DNA of 64,000 nt, taken from the NCBI RefSeq assembly GCF_018294505.1, contig NC_057810.1:205486113-205550112 (forward strand). The letters run 5' to 3'. Each line of letters starts with the position of its first letter. The first letter of the stretch is position 1. Source of the stretch: Triticum aestivum (Eukaryota; Streptophyta; Magnoliopsida; Poales; Poaceae). The position numbers were made by a program, and so were the translations under genes. The notes under the pieces are model-generated. The model worked only from the letters and a program-made list of their open reading frames with translations. It did no database searches and was not told the DNA's origin. Of this stretch, positions 22,135-34,290 are shown piece by piece.

Positions 22135-25100
22135 CTACCCAAGGGATTTTAAGGATGTACTTGTGTATACGAGGTACGTATGCTGCCGCCTTATGGGGCA
22201 GTCGATGGGGGCGTAACTGCTAATCGAGCTCAGGTTTGTCTGAGCTACCGCACTGAGGCGTACTCCATACACGTTTAGCTGTGTCTGCGGTTTTAACGAC
22301 CACTGATCTATGGTTTTAACGACCGTTGATCTGTTTGGCTTGAATAGGCTGTTTTGGATTTCGACTGCTAGGGCCGCAGTGCCTTTCTCCGTACGGAGAG
22401 AGCGCTCCATATTTCCACTGACCGTAATGACGCCCCGTGGTCCGGGCATTTTGAGCTTTAAATAAGCATAATGTGGGACTACATTAAAGCGGTCGAAGGC
22501 CGTTCCTCCGAGTAGTGCATGATAGCCACTTCGGAACGGAGCTATGTCGAATATTAGCTCTTCGCTTCGAAAGTTATTGGGAGAGCCGAATATGACTTCC
22601 AATGTTAAAGAGCCCGTGCAGCGGGCTTCTACGCCCGGCATAACTCCTTTAAAGGTCGTGCTTCTTGGCTTGATTCTTGACGGTCTACCGCCATCTTGCG
22701 GAGAATGTCCTGATATATCAGATTTAGGCTGATGCCCCCATCCATGAGGACTCGAGTGAGATGGTATCTATCGATTATTGGGTCGAGCACTAGGGCAGCC
22801 AAACCCCCATGACGGATACTAGTCGGGTGATCCGTGTGATCAAAGGTGATCGGACAGGCCACCAATGGGTTGAGTTTGGGGGTAACAGGCTTAACGGCAT
22901 AGATGTCTTGGAGTGCGCATTTGCCCTCCCTTTTTGGGATATGAGTGTCGTAGATCATGTTCACTATTTTGATCTCTGGTGGAAATTTCTTCTGTCCCCC
23001 CATGTTTGGCTGGCGAGATTCATCCTCGTCTTCGCTCTGAGGTCCCTTCCCTTGTGTTCGGCGGTGAGCTTGCCGGCCTGCTTGAAGACCCAACAACTGC
23101 GGTTGGTATAGCTCGCAGGTTTAGCGGGGGTGCCATGGATTTGGCAGTTCCTATCAAATATTTTGTCTAGGCTGGATGGACCATCTTTGTTTCCTTTAAA
23201 TGGTTTCTTCCGCTGACCGGGTCTAGAGCCACTGAATCCAGCATGTACTGTTGTATCATCTGGGCTTCCCTCATTGTTTCAACTTTTGTTATTGTTACGT
23301 CATGGCTTTCCATTGCCATCCCTGACCTCGGATGTGCCAGGTTCACTAGTGCTGTTATGGGCTAACCAGCTGTCCTCGCCCGCGTAAAAATGGGTCATGA
23401 GTGTAGTTAGGGCTGTCATCGTCCTTGTTTTTTCCTGGCCTAGGTGTCTAGCAAGCCATTCGTCCCGGACACTGTGCTTGAAGGCCGCTAAGGCTTTGGC
23501 GTCCAGGCAATCAAAGATTTGGTTCTTCTTAGTGAGAAACCGGTTCCAAAGCTTATGGGCTGATTCCCCAGGTTGTTGGATTATGTGACTTAGATCGTCA
23601 GCGTCCGGGGGCCGGCCAGAAGTCCCATGAAAATTGGAATTTTCTGGGAGGCTTTTCAGCACATCCGAGCTGGTCCTTTCAGCTTGAGGGGTAAGTATTT
23701 GATGGCGCGGAGATCATCTCTGCAAGCCATCTGGATGTGAAGAATAAAGTCTTCTATCAAGACCGCCGGATCCGTCGTTCCATCATATCCCTCGATGTTT
23801 ACGGGTTTAAACCCTTCTGGAAATTCGTGATCCAGCACCTCATCGGTGAAGCACAGGGGGTGCGCGGCACCCCTGTATTTGACTGTGTTGTGGCGTGGGT
23901 TCGACGGTTGTGATGTTCGGTATCGACTCCGAACTGGTATATGGCCGGCGTATTTGGCTTGATAGCCACAATCTCGTGTGGGGGCACGGTCCCTAGATCC
24001 ATAGATGGATATAGCTTTACCGGCCTTTTTGTCCAGGTCCTCACGTAGATCATGTTTCTAGTCCTGAGCCACAACCTCCCTTCCTTTACGGGGAGGGGGT
24101 GCGGGCTTGTGTACTGCATTGCTAGCCAGTCTGTCTCGTCCATGAGGTGGTCGGTCCGGCTTGTCGGCCGTATTGCTTTTCGGCGGTACAGGCGCAATTG
24201 CCTCGTCGTCGAATTCGGGCAGCAATTTACGCTTAGGATAGCCCTTTGTTTGGCGATTACAACCATATTTTTCCTCAGCGTCTAGCACTTTGTTCCATCT
24301 GTCATTGAGCGTATCCTATGCGGCTTTAAGACGCTGCTTCTGCTTATTCAGGCTCCTTGTAGTGGCGATGATCTTTTGATGGAGGCGTTCTTGTTCTAAG
24401 GGTTCTTCTAGGACAACAAATTAGTCGTCGCCTAGGCTGATCTCCTCTTCAGAGACAGGTTGATAATTGCTATCGTCGTCATCACTGTGGTCAGAAAACA
24501 TCCCCGGACTATGCTCGCCGTCCTCTCGCACGTCCTGCTCCAACGCTGGGTCTGCGGGGTCCTCAGCTTGGTCCAGATTATCACCGTCGTCCGTGACAAT
24601 GTTGTTGTTTTTCCCTTTGCCGGATCGAGATCGGCGCTTCTGACGCCGACACTTGGGAGGTTCATCAAAAGGCATATCATTATCGCCGTCAGCCTCCTAT
24701 CTTCGAGTGTGTCCACCATGTATATATCGTATGAGGATGTAGCCATCCACCGCCCTATGGGCGGTGATTTTTGTGCCTGCTCCTCTCCTGCATCGTCGTT
24801 CATATCGTCGATGTCTTTGGATCCGTAATCGAGCATGTATGTTAAGTCTTCGACAGTGGCAATGAAGTGGGTGGTGGGTGGGAAGCGAAATTCTCCGTCA
24901 TCAGCTTCCCATTCAAACCGGATACAATTGCGATGTGAGTCCCCGGACAAGGAGAGGGCTTTTACCGAATTTAGCACATCGCCTAAAGGTGAGTGCCAGA
25001 AGATGTCCATGGAGCTGAACTCGATGATCGGCGCCCGATCAGGTTCGATGGGTGCAGATGTACGCGGTTCAGAACTTATGATCGGAGACGGATCCAAGGT

Positions 25101-25187
25101 TCCAAACAAACAGGCCCCGCTCAAGGCTGGCTCAGTGTGCGGCTCGAAAGCCGCTGACTCTGCGGCTTTCGTGGCGGGGTTGAGCAT
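22135..25187 (-). pseudogene. gag-protease of element C
   Basis: The minus-strand frames are broken by several shifts and stops. Reading from 25187, an N-terminal acidic domain (FEWEADDGEFRFPPTTHF) is followed by a basic/acidic linker with GKGKNNN and EEEISLGDD, then a VLDAEEKYG block. A gag capsid region comes next (EGFKPVNIEGYDGTTDPAVL, then QQPGESAHKLWNRFLTKKNQI and HSVRDEWLARHLGQE). A protease-like block LMDGGISLNLIYQD at about 22710-22760 is followed by EELIFDIAPFRSGYHALLG and YLKLKMPGP. The frame ends at 22135. The gag product would form particles for an element that supplies no polymerase itself. The 25188-25570 leader holds no gene; a PBS-like TTGGTGCTTTCATTG starts directly after the 5' LTR. 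Confidence 0.8.
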
Positions 25188-25570
25188 CCCGACATCGGAT
25201 GATGCGATCTACTCCGGGTCTAGGGCCAGAGCGGTTATAGGTGCTAGCTCCTGAGCGCGGTCCGATGACAAATTAAAGTCATGTTCATCATGGTAGCGGG
25301 GAGCACCCATCATGGGCTCGAATCCGTCGAAGATCAAGTCTCCGCGGATATCGGCCATGTAATTCAAGCTTCCAAATGTGACCCGATGGCAGGGGCGTAG
25401 CTTTCAATCTGCTCTAGATGGCCAAGCGAGTTGTCCCATAGTATGAAGCCGCCGAATACGAAGATCTGTCCTGAGAGGAAACCCCCCTGGACTGCATTGT
25501 TGTAAATGATTGATGGAGCCATCAAACCTTTTGGTGACAATGAAGCAGAACTCTCAATGAAAGCACCAAT

Positions 25571-26036
25571 GTTGGTGTCAAAACCGGCGAATCTCGGGTA
25601 GGGGTCCTAAAATGTGCGTCCAAGGCTAATGGTAACAGGAGGCGGGGGACACAATGTTTACCCAGGTTTAGGCCCTCTCTATGGAGGTAATACCCTACTT
25701 CCTGCCTGACTGATCTTGATGAATATGAGTATTACAAGAGTTGATCTACCACGAGACCGTAATGGCTAAAACCCTAGAAGTCTAGCCTATGATTATGATT
25801 GCCTCTACAGACTAAATCTCCTGTTTATATAGACACCGGAGGGGACTAGGGTTATACAAAGTCTGTTACAGAGAAAGGAATCTACATATCTGAATCACCA
25901 AGCTTGCCATCCACGCAAAGGAGAGTCCCATCCGGACACGGGAAGAAGTCCTCTGTCTTGCCTCTTCATAGCCCAATAGTCCAACTCATGTTAATAGTCC
26001 GGCTGTCCGAGGACCCCTTAATCCAGGACTCCCTCA
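25571..26036 (-). repeat. 5' LTR of element C (right copy)
   Basis: Plus-strand ends are TGTTGGTGTC and GACTCCCTCA, so on the minus strand it reads TGAGGGAGTCC...CCAACA. The TATA box TCTATATAAAC on the minus strand is at about 25822-25834. The adjoining minus-strand sequence at 25570 downwards is TTGGTGCTTTCATTG, a likely PBS. Confidence 0.88.
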
Positions 26037-26154
26037 GCGGCATACCAGACCAACGAGCCTTTTATTTTGGCAAATCAAGCAACACAGATATTTTTCTTGG
26101 AAGACACATTTGCACGTAGCGATGACTAGAAAATATTGCAAAGGTTTGAGCAGA
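26037..26154 (+). pseudogene. CACTA transposase, fragment 3 of 4
   Basis: Directly after the GCGGC duplication of element C the transposase frame continues with YQTNEPFILANQATQIFFLED and then KILQRFEQ, the motif DEPFVLA..QVFY...W.VVQ known from the C-terminus of CACTA TNP2 proteins. A TAG in place of a Trp-like position precedes KILQRF. The frame is cut at 26154 by the CACTA element Q and resumes at 51622. Confidence 0.75.
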
Positions 26155-26181
26155 CACTACAAAAAAAAGACACATCCATGA
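26155..26181 (+). repeat. Left terminal inverted repeat of element Q
   Basis: CACTACAAAAAAAAGACAC pairs with the inverse of the right end over 13 perfect bases and then about 80 percent of the next 14. ATGACA/TGTCAT motifs repeat over the next 150 bases, as usual for CACTA subterminal regions. Confidence 0.85.
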
Positions 26182-26485
26182 CATTTTAGGCTGAACGAAT
26201 TTTTTTTCTGTCATACATATGACACTTCTATGACGATAATTGTGACAAAACCCGGTATCATCATAGATGTGGTGGGCTCCTACTTCTATGACAAAAAATC
26301 ATGACAGAAAATGGGCTTTTCGTCCTGGGCGGGCCGGAGACGCAGCTGCATGACATTCTTTGGGCCGTCCATGACGGAAAAAACCATGGTAGAAGCAAGG
26401 GGGAGGAAAATTTCGGGGAGTTGCTGGTTACGGTGGGAGGTCGGGGGCGGAGCGATGCACGTTTCTCTCGTACTTACGCGCGTGT

Positions 26486-26966
26486 GTGTGAGGCGTAGGC
26501 TCTAACTGAACCTGAGCGAGGCGTTGGGCTCTAACTGAACCTGAGCGATTCTACTGCAGGCTACGTGTTACTGAACCCGAGCGATCGATCGATGGCTACT
26601 AACTGAACCCGATGGAGCGATTCCTTCGCTACTGCTGCTAACTGAAGCCGATCGATTGGATGAACAGTGGGGGGTTTGGATGAACAGTGAGCGGTGGCGT
26701 TGCCTCTGGATGAACAGGAACCCGTGGTGTGGAGAGCTGGATGAACATTAAACGATGGAGGGGTGGCCGTGAAGGGGTGGTTGAACATGACCCCGTGGTG
26801 TGGAGGGCTGGATGAACAGTAGCCGGTGGAGTAGCGCACGGTGGAGGCTGGATGAACAGTAGCCCATGGAGGCGGGAGGAGGTCGACGGTAGCCCGTGGA
26901 CACTGGACGAAGTCGATGGTGGAGATGAACATTATCCCGTGGAGTCCCGTTTTGCGGTACGCCACA
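26486..26966 (+). repeat. Left subterminal repeats, part 1
   Basis: Two short motifs recur many times: CTAACTGAACCYGAGCGA (near 26500, 26530, 26570, 26600) and GGATGAACAGTRGC or variants (near 26660, 26675, 26708, 26740, 26812, 26850). The sequence runs into the N gap at 26967. Confidence 0.7.
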
Positions 26967-27209
26967 NNNNNNNNNNNNNNNNNNNNNNNNNNNNNNNNNN
27001 NNNNNNNNNNNNNNNNNNNNNNNNNNNNNNNNNNNNNNNNNNNNNNNNNNNNNNNNNNNNNNNNNNNNNNNNNNNNNNNNNNNNNNNNNNNNNNNNNNNN
27101 NNNNNNNNNNNNNNNNNNNNNNNNNNNNNNNNNNNNNNNNNNNNNNNNNNNNNNNNNNNNNNNNNNNNNNNNNNNNNNNNNNNNNNNNNNNNNNNNNNNN
27201 NNNNNNNNN
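26967..27209. other. Assembly gap (243 N)
   Basis: The same TTTTGCGGTACGCCACA occurs immediately before (26950-26966) and just after the gap (27219-27236), so the gap sits inside a tandem array and its length is probably uncertain. Confidence 0.99.
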
Positions 27210-27217
27210 GTTTCGTC

Positions 27218-27460
27218 CGTTTTGCGGTACGCCACACCCCTCCCGATCAACAGGACCCCCGTTTCGACCGTAGGAGGTCCGTTTCCTCAGTTTTGCAGTA
27301 CGCCAGGCCCCTCCCGATCAACAGGACCCCGTTTCGACCGTAGGAGGTCCGTTTCCTCCATTTTGCGGTACGCCATACCCCTCCCGATGAACATGATCCT
27401 GTTTCGAACGTGGCCGGTCGAACACAAGGCCGTTTCCTCCGTTGTGCGGTAGGCTAGGCC
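27218..27460 (+). repeat. Left subterminal tandem array, about 71-bp unit
   Basis: Units start at about 27219, 27291, 27361 and 27442 with TTTTGYRGTACGCCA, followed by CCCTCCCGATSAACA and GGTCCGTTTCCTCC. The array continues leftwards into the N gap. Confidence 0.75.
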
Positions 27461-27823
27461 TCGTTTCCATCGCCTGTTCCATCCAAGCCCTCCCGATGAA
27501 CACGACCACGCATTCCGTTCCGACCCTGCCAGTTGGCTCCCACACATTCGTTGCCTCCCGATGAACATGATGCATTCCATTGCCTCCCCATGAACATGAC
27601 GACGACGATGTTTCTCCGTTCCGACCCAACCATGTACGTATGCGCGAGTAGGCATTCGAGACCCTGCCCGTATGTACGTATGTGGCCGTATTTTCTTTCT
27701 TGCACCCTCGCCACTATATGTACGTGTGCGTGCGCGCCTCCACAACGACCAGTATGTACGTACACGTTCGCGACCAGAATGACAACGCTACGTATGCTTC
27801 GACCAGGTGGGTCCCGACTGTCA

Positions 27824-28050
27824 GGCACTTCCTTGCCTGCGAAGATGTAGCTGGTGGGTCCCAGCAGTCAGGGGGCGAATCGTTTTGTTTTTTTTTGCCC
27901 GGACGCACTTCCTTGCGTGCGAAGATGTAGCTGGTGGGTCCCAGTAGTCAGGGGGGCGAATCGTTTTTTTTTGCCCGGATGCACTTCCTTGCGTGCAAAG
28001 ATGTAGCTGGTGGGTCCCAGCAGTCAGGGGGAAACGTTTTTTTCGCGAAA
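27824..28050 (+). repeat. Left subterminal tandem array, about 72-bp unit
   Basis: Three units begin with CACTTCCTTGCSTGC at about 27826, 27906 and 27978, followed by AAGATGTAGCTGGTGGGTCC and CAGTCAGGGG. The GGTGGGTCC core recurs singly near 27806, 28067, 28697 and 28748. Confidence 0.75.
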
Positions 28051-30400
28051 TACGGTGGCCCGTTCGGTGGGTCCCCGCTGTCAGGTGGAGGAATAATTAT
28101 TTTGCGCGTAATAAGGCGGCACTTCCTTGCGGCCGCCGTGGACCCAACTGTCAGCCTCTCCACGCACAGTACTCTTCCAATGGAAGTCGGTCGTTGACTA
28201 CATTGACCATGCCGTGCCGAGAGCACCACGGCGGAGGACGACGGCGAGGCCTAGGAAGGGTATGATGCGGAGCCGGGGAAGAAGTAGCAGTGGATGCCCA
28301 CGCGAAGAGGAGTACGAGGGTGAGGTTGCCGTCGCCGCAGAATAACATGGGGTGTGGGTGAGTAGAGGGATGGCCTGGCGGGCGGTGGGAGTAGTAGGGG
28401 GCGGTGAGGCCTCCACGGCATTACAGCCGGCCATGGGAGGCAGGAGCACGCGGCACGATCGGCGCTGCTTTGGGCGGCTGGAGCACGAAGACTAGAGGTT
28501 CAAGAAGCACTACGGCCATTGGATGGACACCGTACGGTCACTGGAGCTAGAGTCATTCATATTGACTAAGTTGACAAAGCCCTCCGTCCCCGTAAACTTA
28601 GTAGGCCCACAAGTCAGCCTCCCACGAAGGTGAGTCCCAGCTAGCAGGGGGAGTATTAATTTTTTTGTGCGTAATAAGGAGGCATTTCCGGTGGGTCCAA
28701 GCTAACGGCGGGGGGAACGTTTTTTCGCGAAATATAGAGACCCTTCCGGTGGGTCCCAGCTATCAGGTGGAGGAATCATTATTTTGCGCGTAATAAGGAG
28801 GCACTTTCCTGTGTGGGCCCCTACTGTTAGCCTCTTCTGATGGCTGTTGTTTGTTGACCATGTAGACCTCGCCGTGCCGAGAGCACAAACGCGGTCGACG
28901 AGGGCGGGGCCCAGGAAGAGAACCACCCAGAGCCGGTGAAGCCACTGAAGCGGATGCCCACGCTGAGTGGAGAATGAGCGCTGACTGGTCGGCTGCAGGG
29001 TGAGGCTGACATCACCAGAAAATAACAGGATGTGTGGGTGGTTACAAGGATGGCCTGGCGGCAGCACAGCCAGCCATGGGAGGAGGGAGCAAGCAGTCTC
29101 GCGTGGACTGGTTTGGGCGGCTGGACCAGGAAGATCAGAGATTGAAGAAGCACGGTGGCTGTTGGATGGACATCCAATAGTCACTACTTTGTGTTAACTA
29201 AGTTGACAAAGCCTTGCGTACGCGTCAAAAAAAAATTTAGGACAACGTCATCGTCAACCTAGTAGGCCCAGAAGTCAGCCTCCAAATCTATGGAAAACAG
29301 CATACATCCCATTAGCCATTATTTTCAATAATTTACAGCCCATTTGCTAATTCTTAAGGATATTTGAAGCTCATATTCTTTTTATTAGCATTACAGACCA
29401 TATATTCTGGGCACTGCTAAAAAATTCAACGAAAATTTGCATATTTCGGTGGGGTCCGAACTCTTTTAATCACGAAATTTCGAGTCACGTTAAAAATAGT
29501 TTTCAAAAAATTATATCAAAATAAAATTCAAAAAACAATTCTCCGCAAAAAAATGAAGGAAATTTAGAATCTTAACTAGCAAGATGCCCGTTCGTTGCAT
29601 GGAACATGAAGATGCATTTGTATGAGTAGTTTATCTTGTGGGTGAAAAGATGATATTTAAATGTAATTGCCAGTTGGCTTGGGTTTTTATAAGAGTAGAT
29701 AGTAGAGAAATCCTAAAAAAAATGACATTTTAATGCAATTGCCGGTTGGCTTTGGTTTAAAAATTTACAGCCCATTTCTTACAACTTATAGCCCATTTTC
29801 TGGGGAAGCCCATTTCTTATCCCTCCTCGTCTTGAAAGATTTGCAGCCCAGCAGGGCTGAGAAAAGCAAGTAGGCCTCGGTTTTTGTATTCTCCAAAAAA
29901 AACTGGGCTAGCCAATTTCAGAAAGAAAAACATATCAACTGGGCTCGTCATGTGCTTAATAAAAGCGTAAGCGTGGGCTAGACGGGCCACAGCCCCCGCA
30001 CAGCGCGCAGTTGAGCTCCGTCTCTGAAACTGAAAAACAACTGGGCGAGCTGCTGGGTCCCTAGTGTTATCCGCTTGTTGTGTAATTTTCTTGTTTATTG
30101 ACTACATTGACAATGGTGTGGAACCTAGTTGTCAAACAATCAGGAGGAAGTATTGGTTTGGCTTGTAATAACGAGGCACCTGCTTGCGAAATGCAATGAC
30201 CCTGGTGGGTCCCTACTATCAGCCTCTCCACGTACAGTCATCTCCTGATTCCTCTTGGTTGTTGACCATGTTGACAACACCAGGCGGCGGAGAGCACAGC
30301 GAGCTAACCAAGGCGGAGAACAACGGCAAGGCCTCGGACGGGAACGAACAGCAGCCATGAAAGATGCGGCAGTGCAGTGGCAGGTCGAGGGGAGTATGAG
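28037..30400 (+). repeat. Large direct repeats of the left subterminal region
   Basis: The segments 28037-28623 and 28720-29283 are diverged direct copies. They share the order TTTTCGCGAAATA, GGAGGAAT-ATTATTTTGCGCG, GCCGTGCCGAGAGCAC, GATGGCCTGGCGG, TTTGGGCGGCTGGA, TTGGATGGACA and GTTGACAAAGCC. A shorter third copy is at about 30105-30400. Small frames in the region follow the repeats and are not supported as genes. Between the copies, 29284-30100 is AT-rich with repeated AGCCCATTT motifs and no visible gene. Confidence 0.7.
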
Positions 30401-30503
30401 GGCAACAACATGCAAGTCAAGCATACAAATGGTACAAAAAGCCCAAGGATTAATTGTTCATCAAATTTTTAGACAAAACCCAGATTGAACATGACAGTAA
30501 CAT

Positions 30504-32360
30504 CTAACCCAACCACTCTTTTTTGCAGTCACAAACAAATGGATCGGTCTGATCCATAAAATCAACATCCTGTGCAAAAAAATTTATTTTAGGATGTCTA
30601 CAACTTGTTGTAAATAGAAGCCGAGCACGTTTAGAAGCCCATTTGTCCACCTGAAACTTCTTTTTTTGCTGTTCAACATGTTCATCCGTGAGAAATCTCT
30701 TGCTGTAAAAATTAAGCATCATGGACAATAGTAACCTCACATTCAACAGGAAGAATGTGACAAAGCTTCTGTTTGCCTGGTTGGATGCATATCGTCCCAT
30801 CGTTATTGTCCTCAAACGAATGTCATGAGAACTGAGAAAATCCTTGTGCTTATTACGCCAATGATTGGTTATATGTTTTTGTCCATGTGGTTCTGCCTAA
30901 GTAGACATGAAGATTGAAAACAGTTAAGGTCTGGAAAAAGAGTATGTCGAAAGAACGACAGCTGAACAGCTAAATCTAGTACAATATATATGGGCTTTCA
31001 ATGTGCATGAAATCATCACCTCTATGTATAAATTCTCCAGAGATCGAAGCATCGCAGCAAGCCAATAATTATGTCCAGATCAAAACTATACATTCTGATA
31101 TATATGATCTTGACAGAATCCAGCAGCATTGATAGGCTATCAATGGGCGAACTCTTCATTGAGCGTATACCATAATATTCGTACCCAAAGTGTACTCCAA
31201 GATGATATAGAACTTATGTGCATAAATGAAAAATGCAGCATATGATTACAAATGTGTAGATGATAATATACAAAGGTAAGGAGCCAAACACCAACTCCTT
31301 GTGATTATTAAACAGGTCACGAATTACACCCAAGGTCTCCAGTTTGGGCGCAGAGACGACAATTATTTCTGAAGGTGTATAACAATTATGAAGGAGCAAC
31401 CTTTCAAGTGAAGGGGCATCTTCGATGATGAGTTGCGTCCTTGAAAACAAATTCCAATGCTTTTAAGGTGAGGCGACTTTATTTGGAGACAACTAATACC
31501 GATTTCTATTCCCAAAACAATCAGCAATCGCTCCAGGGTAGGGCAACTAGAGTGGATGATGATGTGCAGTGAGGCCTCCGACAGATATACCACCACAAGC
31601 GGAAGTTTTTTTAGTAGTGGGAGTCGAAGCATTTGTACCAGACCGTCTGGTAGATGGCACCGGGCGAAGGTGGCGGTGTGGAGAGAGGAGGAAAACCGCG
31701 AGATGGACAATGGTGGTGTGGGCACGAATTGTTGGTATGTTCGTGGTATGAAACTTTCGTGGTAATGGTAGAACTCAAACTGCTGGAGTTTTCCGGATTC
31801 AGGGGATGTCAGCCAAGCATCCACCTTGCCGGGTATGGACAGCAAGTAGCTTGTCGGGATGTAGAGGCATTGAACGGGGCCCTGCTGGCGAGAAGAGATG
31901 ATGGCTATGATAAGATCAAATTCAGGAAGGACAGATATCTGACGACAGTCGAGATTGAGGGGTGCGGTGCGCCATAGAGGGCGCCACCGAGTTGAGAGGA
32001 CTTGTGTGCGGCAGCAATCCTTGGTGGGTAGAAGCGAGATGATCTCCTCAAGGATGACGTCCAGGAGATCACTGATGCGGTCCACCGGAGATTNNNNNNN
32101 NNNNNNNNNNNNNNNNNNNNNNNNNNNNNNNNNNNNNNNNNNNNNNNNNNNNNNNNNNNNNNNNNNNNNNNNNNNNNNNNNNNNNNNNNNNNNNNNNNNN
32201 NNNNNNNNNNNNNNNNNNNNNNNNNNNNNNNNNNNNNNNNNNNNNNNNNNNNNNNNNNNNNNNNNNNNNNNNNNNNNNNNNNNNNNNNNGCGGGATCTAC
32301 AACCGGCATCACCACTGGCGGGAGCCTCATCTTCTTGGCACTGGGGCCAGCCGACTCCAT
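30504..32360 (-). pseudogene. F-box/LRR/FBD gene inside element Q (incomplete because of a gap)
   Basis: The minus-strand ATG at 32360 starts MESAGPSAKKMRLPP. After the N gap a F-box follows: DRISDLLDVILEEIISLLPTK, then TQVLSTRWRPLWRTAPLNLD. Next come leucine-rich segments (LQIKSPHLKSIGI; IIEDAPSLERLLLHNC; SAPKLETLGVI). Similarity goes on at about 31050-31150 (DSVKIIYIRMYSFDLDIIIG). An FBD-type C-terminus is at 30504-30834 (LRTITMGRYASNQ, FVTFFLLNVRLLLSMML, KKKFQVDKWASKRARLLF). A one-base frame change near 31450 and the missing bases at 32094-32289 prevent a full model. F-box proteins select substrates for SCF ubiquitin ligases. The gene is probably a captured or inserted host copy, and the frame change suggests it is decayed. 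Confidence 0.78.
32094..32289. other. Assembly gap (196 N) in the F-box gene
   Basis: The gap lies in the first exon, between the conserved N-terminal leader and the F-box. Confidence 0.99.
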
Positions 32361-32600
32361 TTTCCTTGTGGGCGTCGCGCCGAGCTCACGGGTTTGAGCA
32401 GAGTAGCCAGAGACAAGCCTAGTGGCAGTGCGAGTGGGGAAGAAGGAGGGCTGGGTATTTCTGTAGGAGTGGAAGAAGAGGAGCAGGCGTTTTCTGTACG
32501 AGTGAGGAAGAAGGTGAGCGGGGTTTTCTGGACGAGTGAGGAAGATTGGGGAGCAGGGGGAATTGGATGGGGTGACGGAAGCGGGAGAGCGAGCTGTTCG

Positions 32601-32610
32601 TGTTTATAAG
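32601..32610 (-). promoter_or_regulatory. Candidate TATA box of the F-box gene
   Basis: CTTATAAACA on the minus strand lies about 245 bases upstream of the ATG at 32360, with no earlier gene on that side. The stretch 32616-33460 holds nothing else that I recognise. Confidence 0.4.
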
Positions 32611-33540
32611 GCACGCTGCACTAACTACTCGCTTTTTCCCAAGAACCGCTCTCTTCTTTTGCGTTGCTGCATGACTGGCCATGCATGTAGGATGCATTTG
32701 CCCGCCGGCCACTACATGCGCCTGGTTTGTTACTAGGCCTATTTAATAGGGTGGTTATGGAGTAAATTAAGGAGATTTATTTTCTCTGTGTGCATCCACC
32801 AAATTAGAGGATGCAGTACTGGATGCAGACACTCACATTCAACTAACATTCAGAAGAACAAAAGTTCAGCATGTTTATGCATCTCAATGATTCACCATAC
32901 TATAACCAATATACAAAACTATGAGAAGGTGTGGAAATAAAGAAAATCGGTCGATGCTTCTGTGAGCAAAGGGCCTCCCTGCGCACGCATTAATTTCCTA
33001 GGCATGCTTGTTTCTTCTCAATGTTGCGAGCACTTTGAGCATGTTGGCAACTCCATAGCTATCTAGCTGCCTCATCTTGCAATTGATGCTGACACATTTT
33101 CAGCAAACACATGAGGCAATAGAGATGACTCAACATGCGTCCATATTATGCAGTTCCCCTGATATCATATTCATTGTCCTGAATCTGAAAAGATAGGAAA
33201 ACAGTAGCTATACTTAAACGGTGTTGCAAAACAGTAGCACATATCAATAGCTCGGCATGACAAAACATGATCATCTGGACGAAGGGGATACTGAACTGCC
33301 TGAGGAAGATTACATATAATTTCATAAGTCCTTGGTTGATTTCCACCTTCGGCTGCACTGCTTGTTTGCTCCTCCAGACATGACAGGATTGTTCCGCACT
33401 GCATTCAGCAAGTCAACGTATGAATAAGCTAATTTCATCTTGCGGTGGTCATTGTACCTAGTTACGAATGTAGGAATACCCGGAGCACCATGAGGTTAGC
33501 TGACAGCAGGTAGATGCAGCCATATAAATTTTGTGCGGTG

Positions 33541-34290
33541 CTACCAAAATTGAGGTTTGTATCCCTTCCTGTTATGAGAATTCTTCTTGTAGTTGGTAGA
33601 ATGTGATGGCTTGTTCTTTGCATCAAACTTGCCTTTCCCCTGAGATTTGTTCTTGTTGTTTTGGGGCTGGTTGGGCTGGAAGTTCTTCTCGTGTACCATA
33701 TGGGCACTAGAAGCTCCCTCGGCGATCCGAGCACGTGTGTCTTTTGCTCTCTCCTTCTTCTCAAAATCAAGAGTGCTAATGAGATCCAAAACAGAAAACT
33801 CATGTCTCTTGTTTTTCAGAGAAGTAGAAAAATCGTTCCACGAAGGTGGAAGCTTGGCAATGATGGTCCCAGCAACAAATTTTTCCGGCAACACACACTT
33901 AAAGTACTCAAGTTCCTTAGAGAGTGACTATATCTCATGAGTCTGCTGAACAACAGAGTGCTCATCAGTCATCTTGTAGTCACAGAATTGCTCCATGACG
34001 TACAACTCGTTGCCAGCGCCCGAGGGCCCAAACGTGGCCTCGAGCGCAGCCCACATGTCTTTGCCACTGTCAAACAACATATACAAATCCACAATGGAAT
34101 CGTCAAGAACACTCAGCAGGGCGGCTTTCAAGAGGGTATCCATGTTCTGAAAAGCTTCCAGCTGTGTAGGATTAAGATCGCCCTCAGGCTTACCCTTAGT
34201 GGCGTCATAGCAGCACATGATCTGAAACCAATATACTGCTCTTGTGCGCCACCTTTTATATTGCACCCCCTTAAAAGTAGGCGGCTTCAA
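33541..34290 (-). pseudogene. Ty1/copia gag fragment
   Basis: On the minus strand the frame from 34290 reads MKPPTFKGVQYKRWRTRAVYW, DSGKDMWAALEATFG, ELYVMEQFCDYKM and VVQQTHEI. After an in-frame stop at 33928-33930 it continues with KELEYFKCVLPEKFVAGTII, AKLPPSWNDFSTSLKNKR and a Lys/Asn-rich tail. This is the gag (UBN2-type) region common in grass copia polyproteins. No zinc knuckle, integrase or reverse transcriptase follows and I found no LTR pair, so it is a fragment. The 34300-34760 stretch may be its leader (a second ATG context at about 34510), but that is not firm. Confidence 0.72.

Larger units (their letters stand above)
16893..26036 (-). mobile_element. Element C: complete but non-autonomous gypsy retrotransposon (9.14 kb, minus strand)
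   Basis: Two LTRs of 463 and 466 bp (16893-17355 and 25571-26036) are flanked by the 5-bp duplication GCGGC (16888-16892 and 26037-26041). Gag and protease are on the minus strand (22135-25187), so the 5' LTR is the right one. No reverse transcriptase, RNase H or integrase is found. About 1.1 kb of spacer separates the protease end from a plus-strand (antisense) multi-exon gene at 17898-20972. On its own strand the LTR starts TGAGGGAGTCC, a terminus I recall from abundant Triticeae families such as Fatima (memory, not checked). The element must have depended on pol from another copy. Confidence 0.9.

Noticed and set aside
26561..27452. ORFs running through the N gap
   Set aside because: They are open only because the N run contains no stops; the surrounding sequence is tandem repeat.
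27824..28050. Possible CRISPR-like array (72-bp units)
   Set aside because: The units are contiguous tandem repeats without unique spacers, in a plant CACTA element.
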